Shown here one piece after another: positions 61,767 through 64,000 of a stretch of 64,000 bases of DNA (its first letter is position 1; each line of letters starts with the position of its first letter). The DNA lies in assembly GCF_030005555.1 (NCBI RefSeq), contig NZ_JASCQG010000003.1:1-64000 (forward strand), read 5' to 3'. A model generated the notes under the pieces. That model ran no database searches, had not been told where the DNA came from, and saw only the letters and a list, made by a program, of their open reading frames with translations. A program made the translations under genes and the position numbers. The stretch is from Empedobacter sedimenti. Lineage in GTDB: Bacteria > Bacteroidota > Bacteroidia > Flavobacteriales > Weeksellaceae.

Positions 61767-62393
61767 TTAGTTGTTAGATAAGTAAGTTGCTACACCATCC
61801 TTAGTAGCATTCATTGCTTCTTTACCTTCTTCCCAGTTAGCTGGACAAACTTCACCGTATTTTTCTACGTGTAAAATAGCGTCTAATAAACGTACATACT
61901 CATCAATGTTACGTCCTAATGGTAAATCGTTGATTGTTTCGTGACGAACAACACCGTTTTTATCGATGATGAATGTTCCACGGTAAGCCACTGGAGCTCC
62001 TTCAAATTTTAAAGAATCGTTTTCTTCATTGTAAACGTACTCACCTGCTAAAACTCCGTAATCCATAGCGATAGTTTTTGCGAAATCTGCAACAATTGGG
62101 TAAGTTACACCTTCGATACCTCCGTTATCTTTTGCAGTGTTTAACCATGCTAAGTGCGTTTCTTCTGAATCTACAGAAGCAGCAATAACAACAGCATCTC
62201 TTTTTTCGAATTCAGCTAATTTAGCTTGGAATGCGTGTAATTCTGTTGGACAAACGAATGTAAAATCTTTTGGATAAAAGAATAATACAATGTTTTTCTC
62301 ACCAATTGGTAAAGAAAAATTTTCTACAATTTCGTCTCCATCAATTACTGCTGGCGCTGTGAATAAAGGCGCTTTTTTTCCTACTAATGACAT
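61767..62393 (-). CDS. Typical 2-Cys peroxiredoxin (AhpC/Prx1 type)
   Basis: 208 residues from the ATG at 62393 (MSLVGKKAPLFTAPAV); a start at 62429 would add 12 basic residues. Peroxidatic Cys48 in FTFVCPTELHAF; resolving Cys183 in GEVCPANWEEG. Reduces hydrogen peroxide and organic hydroperoxides in the cytoplasm. No ahpF gene follows; the thioredoxin downstream is a likely reductant. A strong promoter and ATAG/CTAT inverted boxes lie upstream, hinting at peroxide control. Confidence 0.93.
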   Translation of the reverse strand: MSLVGKKAPLFTAPAVIDGDEIVENFSLPIGEKNIVLFFYPKDFTFVCPTELHAFQAKLAEFEKRDAVVIAASVDSEETHLAWLNTAKDNGGIEGVTYPIVADFAKTIAMDYGVLAGEYVYNEENDSLKFEGAPVAYRGTFIIDKNGVVRHETINDLPLGRNIDEYVRLLDAILHVEKYGEVCPANWEEGKEAMNATKDGVATYLSNN

Positions 62394-62469
62394 AATTTTA
62401 ATTTTTATATTTTGTTTTATAATTCTCAATTTGATAAAACTACTTAAGTTTTTATCTCTTTTACTACTG

Positions 62470-62499
62470 CAAATTTAGTCCTATAACTCCATTTGTCAA
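62470..62499 (-). promoter_or_regulatory. Promoter of the peroxiredoxin gene
   Basis: On the minus strand TTG (62497-62499), 19-nt spacer, TAAATTTG (62470-62477), an exact match, giving a leader of ~70 nt. Confidence 0.6.
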
Positions 62500-62709
62500 T
62501 AGATTTTCTATTTCTATTATAGATCAAACTATAAATATTATCTATTAGTTAAATTAATTATAATTATTCTAGATAATATATCTTGATCTACTATTACTGC
62601 TAATTTACAAACTTCTTAAGCAAGAAAGTATGATTTCTCTTATGTTCACAATAATTTAAACTGATTAAATTTTTATTTCTATATTAGTAGAACTAAAAAA
62701 ACACATGAT
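62500..62709. other. Intergenic region between divergent prx and GLPGLI genes
   Basis: The whole gap (62394-62709) is 316 bp. Beyond the prx promoter it shows ATAG/CTAT inverted pairs (62499-62511; 62519-62532; CTAT again at 62542) and the palindrome AGATAATATATCT near 62571, possible regulator sites. No gene seen. Confidence 0.5.
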
Positions 62710-63426
62710 ATGCTAAAATTATTATTGCTACTACTTCCTATTATCACTTTTTCTCAAGATGCGGTTCGTGTAGAATATGAAGTTCGTCAAGAATTTGATC
62801 GAAGTAATTTAAATCAAACTTCTGCTAAAATGGAAGAAATGCTTGTCAACTCGGAGAATTTAAGATCTTATTATGAGTTATTTGTAAATTCTACAAATTC
62901 AAATTTTGTAAAAATAGAACGTATTAATAATGACCAACGTCGTGGAACTGCTTTTGGCTTAAGTAGTAATGTGAGTTCTAATATTTACAAAGATTTTAAA
63001 TCGAAAGAATTATATGAAAATAGTCAAATGAATCCCAAACTATTTATCAAAGATTCTATTCAGACTTTTCCTTGGGTGTTAAGTAAAGAAGAATCAACAA
63101 TTTTGGGTTATAAAGTGAGAAAAGCAACTTATACAAATCCTACACAAACTGTAGAAGCATGGTATGCATCTGATTTACCATTTCGTGACGGCCCTTCTCG
63201 TTTCAATGGTTTACCTGGGTTGATTTTAAAAATTAAATTCAAATTACCATTTGTAAGTGACATGGATACAAATGTAAGTTTTACTGCAATTGATGTAAAA
63301 CCGTACACAGGAAAAATTGAATTACCAAATAAATCAAAGAAAGTAACCAAAGAAGAATATGACAAAGAAATGGAGAAAAAATCGAGTAAGTTTTCTGGAA
63401 TTTATTCTGGTGTAGAGAAAGATTAA
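62710..63426 (+). CDS. GLPGLI family exported protein (tandem copy 1)
   Basis: 238 residues; signal peptide MLKLLLLLLPIITFSQ. The family motif RFNGLPGLILKI is near residue 165, preceded by the YKVRKATYTNP..TVEAWYASDLPFRDGP block that defines TIGR01200/GLPGLI proteins. Function unknown; the fold is likely a beta-rich periplasmic domain. A highly similar copy follows after 33 nt. Confidence 0.85.
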   Translation: MLKLLLLLLPIITFSQDAVRVEYEVRQEFDRSNLNQTSAKMEEMLVNSENLRSYYELFVNSTNSNFVKIERINNDQRRGTAFGLSSNVSSNIYKDFKSKELYENSQMNPKLFIKDSIQTFPWVLSKEESTILGYKVRKATYTNPTQTVEAWYASDLPFRDGPSRFNGLPGLILKIKFKLPFVSDMDTNVSFTAIDVKPYTGKIELPNKSKKVTKEEYDKEMEKKSSKFSGIYSGVEKD

Positions 63427-63459
63427 AAATGTATATTTAAAATATTAAATTAACACTTT

Positions 63460-64000
63460 ATGCTAAAATACTTTTTCTTAATTCTTCCCATTATTGGTTT
63501 TTCACAAAAAGCTGTAAGAGTAGAATATGAAGTATATCAAAAATTTGATAGGTCTGTTATAAAACAACCTACATCAAAAGTGACAGAAATGCTTAATAAT
63601 TCGGATGATAAACGATATTATTATGAACTATTTGCAAATAACAATAACTCAAATTTTCATAAAATAGATCAAATAAATAATGCACAAAATCGAGCTACAT
63701 CAGCCATAGGATTACCAACTATAATTAGTTCAGATATTTACAAAGATTTTAAATCGAAAGAATTATATGAAAATAATGAGATGAAACCTAAGTTGTTTAT
63801 AAAGGATTCAATTCAAACATTTCCGTGGGTTTTGAGCAAGGAAGAAACAACAATATTAGGTTATAGAGTTAGAAAAGCAACTTATACCAATCCGACGCAA
63901 ACCGTAGAAGCATGGTATGCACCAGATTTACCTTTTCGAGATGGTCCTTCTCGTTTCAATGGTTTGCCGGGTCTTATTCTACAAATTAATTTTGAAGTAA
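63460..64000 (+). CDS. GLPGLI family exported protein (tandem copy 2, cut by window end)
   Basis: Begins MLKYFFLILPIIGFSQ and is open to the window end (180 codons seen). It matches copy 1 closely, with identical segments such as SSDIYKDFKSKELYEN-like and FRDGPSRFNGLPGLIL. Only a short 33-nt gap separates the two, so they probably share a transcript. The 3' end is outside the window. Confidence 0.85.
   Translation, partial: MLKYFFLILPIIGFSQKAVRVEYEVYQKFDRSVIKQPTSKVTEMLNNSDDKRYYYELFANNNNSNFHKIDQINNAQNRATSAIGLPTIISSDIYKDFKSKELYENNEMKPKLFIKDSIQTFPWVLSKEETTILGYRVRKATYTNPTQTVEAWYAPDLPFRDGPSRFNGLPGLILQINFEV

Overview
The window reads as chromosomal DNA from a low-GC member of the Bacteroidota, class Flavobacteriia. 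The evidence is a SusC/SusD pair, gliding and type IX secretion genes (GldI-like, SprE/PorW-like, and a C-terminal sorting domain), GLPGLI, head-GIN and QVGIxT-type secreted proteins, and promoters of the Bacteroidota form TAnnTTTG in place of E. coli -10 boxes. A Weeksellaceae genus such as Empedobacter is a guess; no rRNA or marker gene settles it. No tRNA, rRNA, CRISPR array, prophage or intact insertion sequence was seen.

Layout. 1-2.8 kb: the 3' end of a + strand gene meets a truncated TPR gene, followed by two minus-strand secreted proteins (choice-of-anchor L/DUF11 and a QVGIxT protein). 3.3-10.5 kb: a four-gene minus-strand outer-membrane uptake operon, SusC - SusD - zinc metallopeptidase lipoprotein - DUF4302 lipoprotein. 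11-13.7 kb: NrnA-like phosphoesterase, GldI-like FKBP lipoprotein, and a cyclophilin-FKBP fusion lipoprotein. 13.8-19 kb: a family 2 glycoside hydrolase, a phytase-like esterase lipoprotein, an ArsC-like protein and small hypotheticals. 19-23 kb: prfB (without the usual frameshift), trkA and trkH. 23-26 kb: a glycosyltransferase/LpxH-like pair, a metal-binding HMA protein and a type IX cargo protein.

26.4-32.3 kb is the most distinctive stretch: three tandem paralogues of large secreted proteins built from shuffled modules. They share an N-terminal anchor, YadA-like AIG/AVG head repeats, and interchangeable C-terminal domains, one of which looks C1q-like. Near-identical DNA blocks, including a duplicated terminator-promoter-signal peptide segment, point to recent duplication or gene conversion.

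32.4-38 kb holds a CNNM/CorC-type membrane protein, an M15 peptidase, AlkB and dihydrolipoyl dehydrogenase. 38.2-46.1 kb is a translationally coupled TamB-TamL envelope assembly pair; TamB carries about five internal repeats. 46-51 kb has a head-GIN protein, peptidase T, HMG-CoA lyase, a SurA-like chaperone and a lipocalin. 51.3-52.7 kb is an overlapping three-gene module (DUF2089, PH-like membrane protein, five-helix membrane protein). 52.7-58.3 kb has a cholesterol-oxidase-type GMC flavoenzyme, an e(P4) acid phosphatase, small hypotheticals, and a GH3 acyl-adenylase/thioesterase pair. 58.6-64 kb has a SprE/PorW-like TPR lipoprotein, a thioredoxin and peroxiredoxin separated by an 86-bp palindromic element, and two tandem GLPGLI genes, the second cut by the window end.

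Much of the window serves the cell envelope: nutrient import, outer-membrane protein assembly and folding (TamB/TamL, SurA, PPIases), type IX secretion and surface fibres. Functions are read from motifs and remembered family features, not from database searches.
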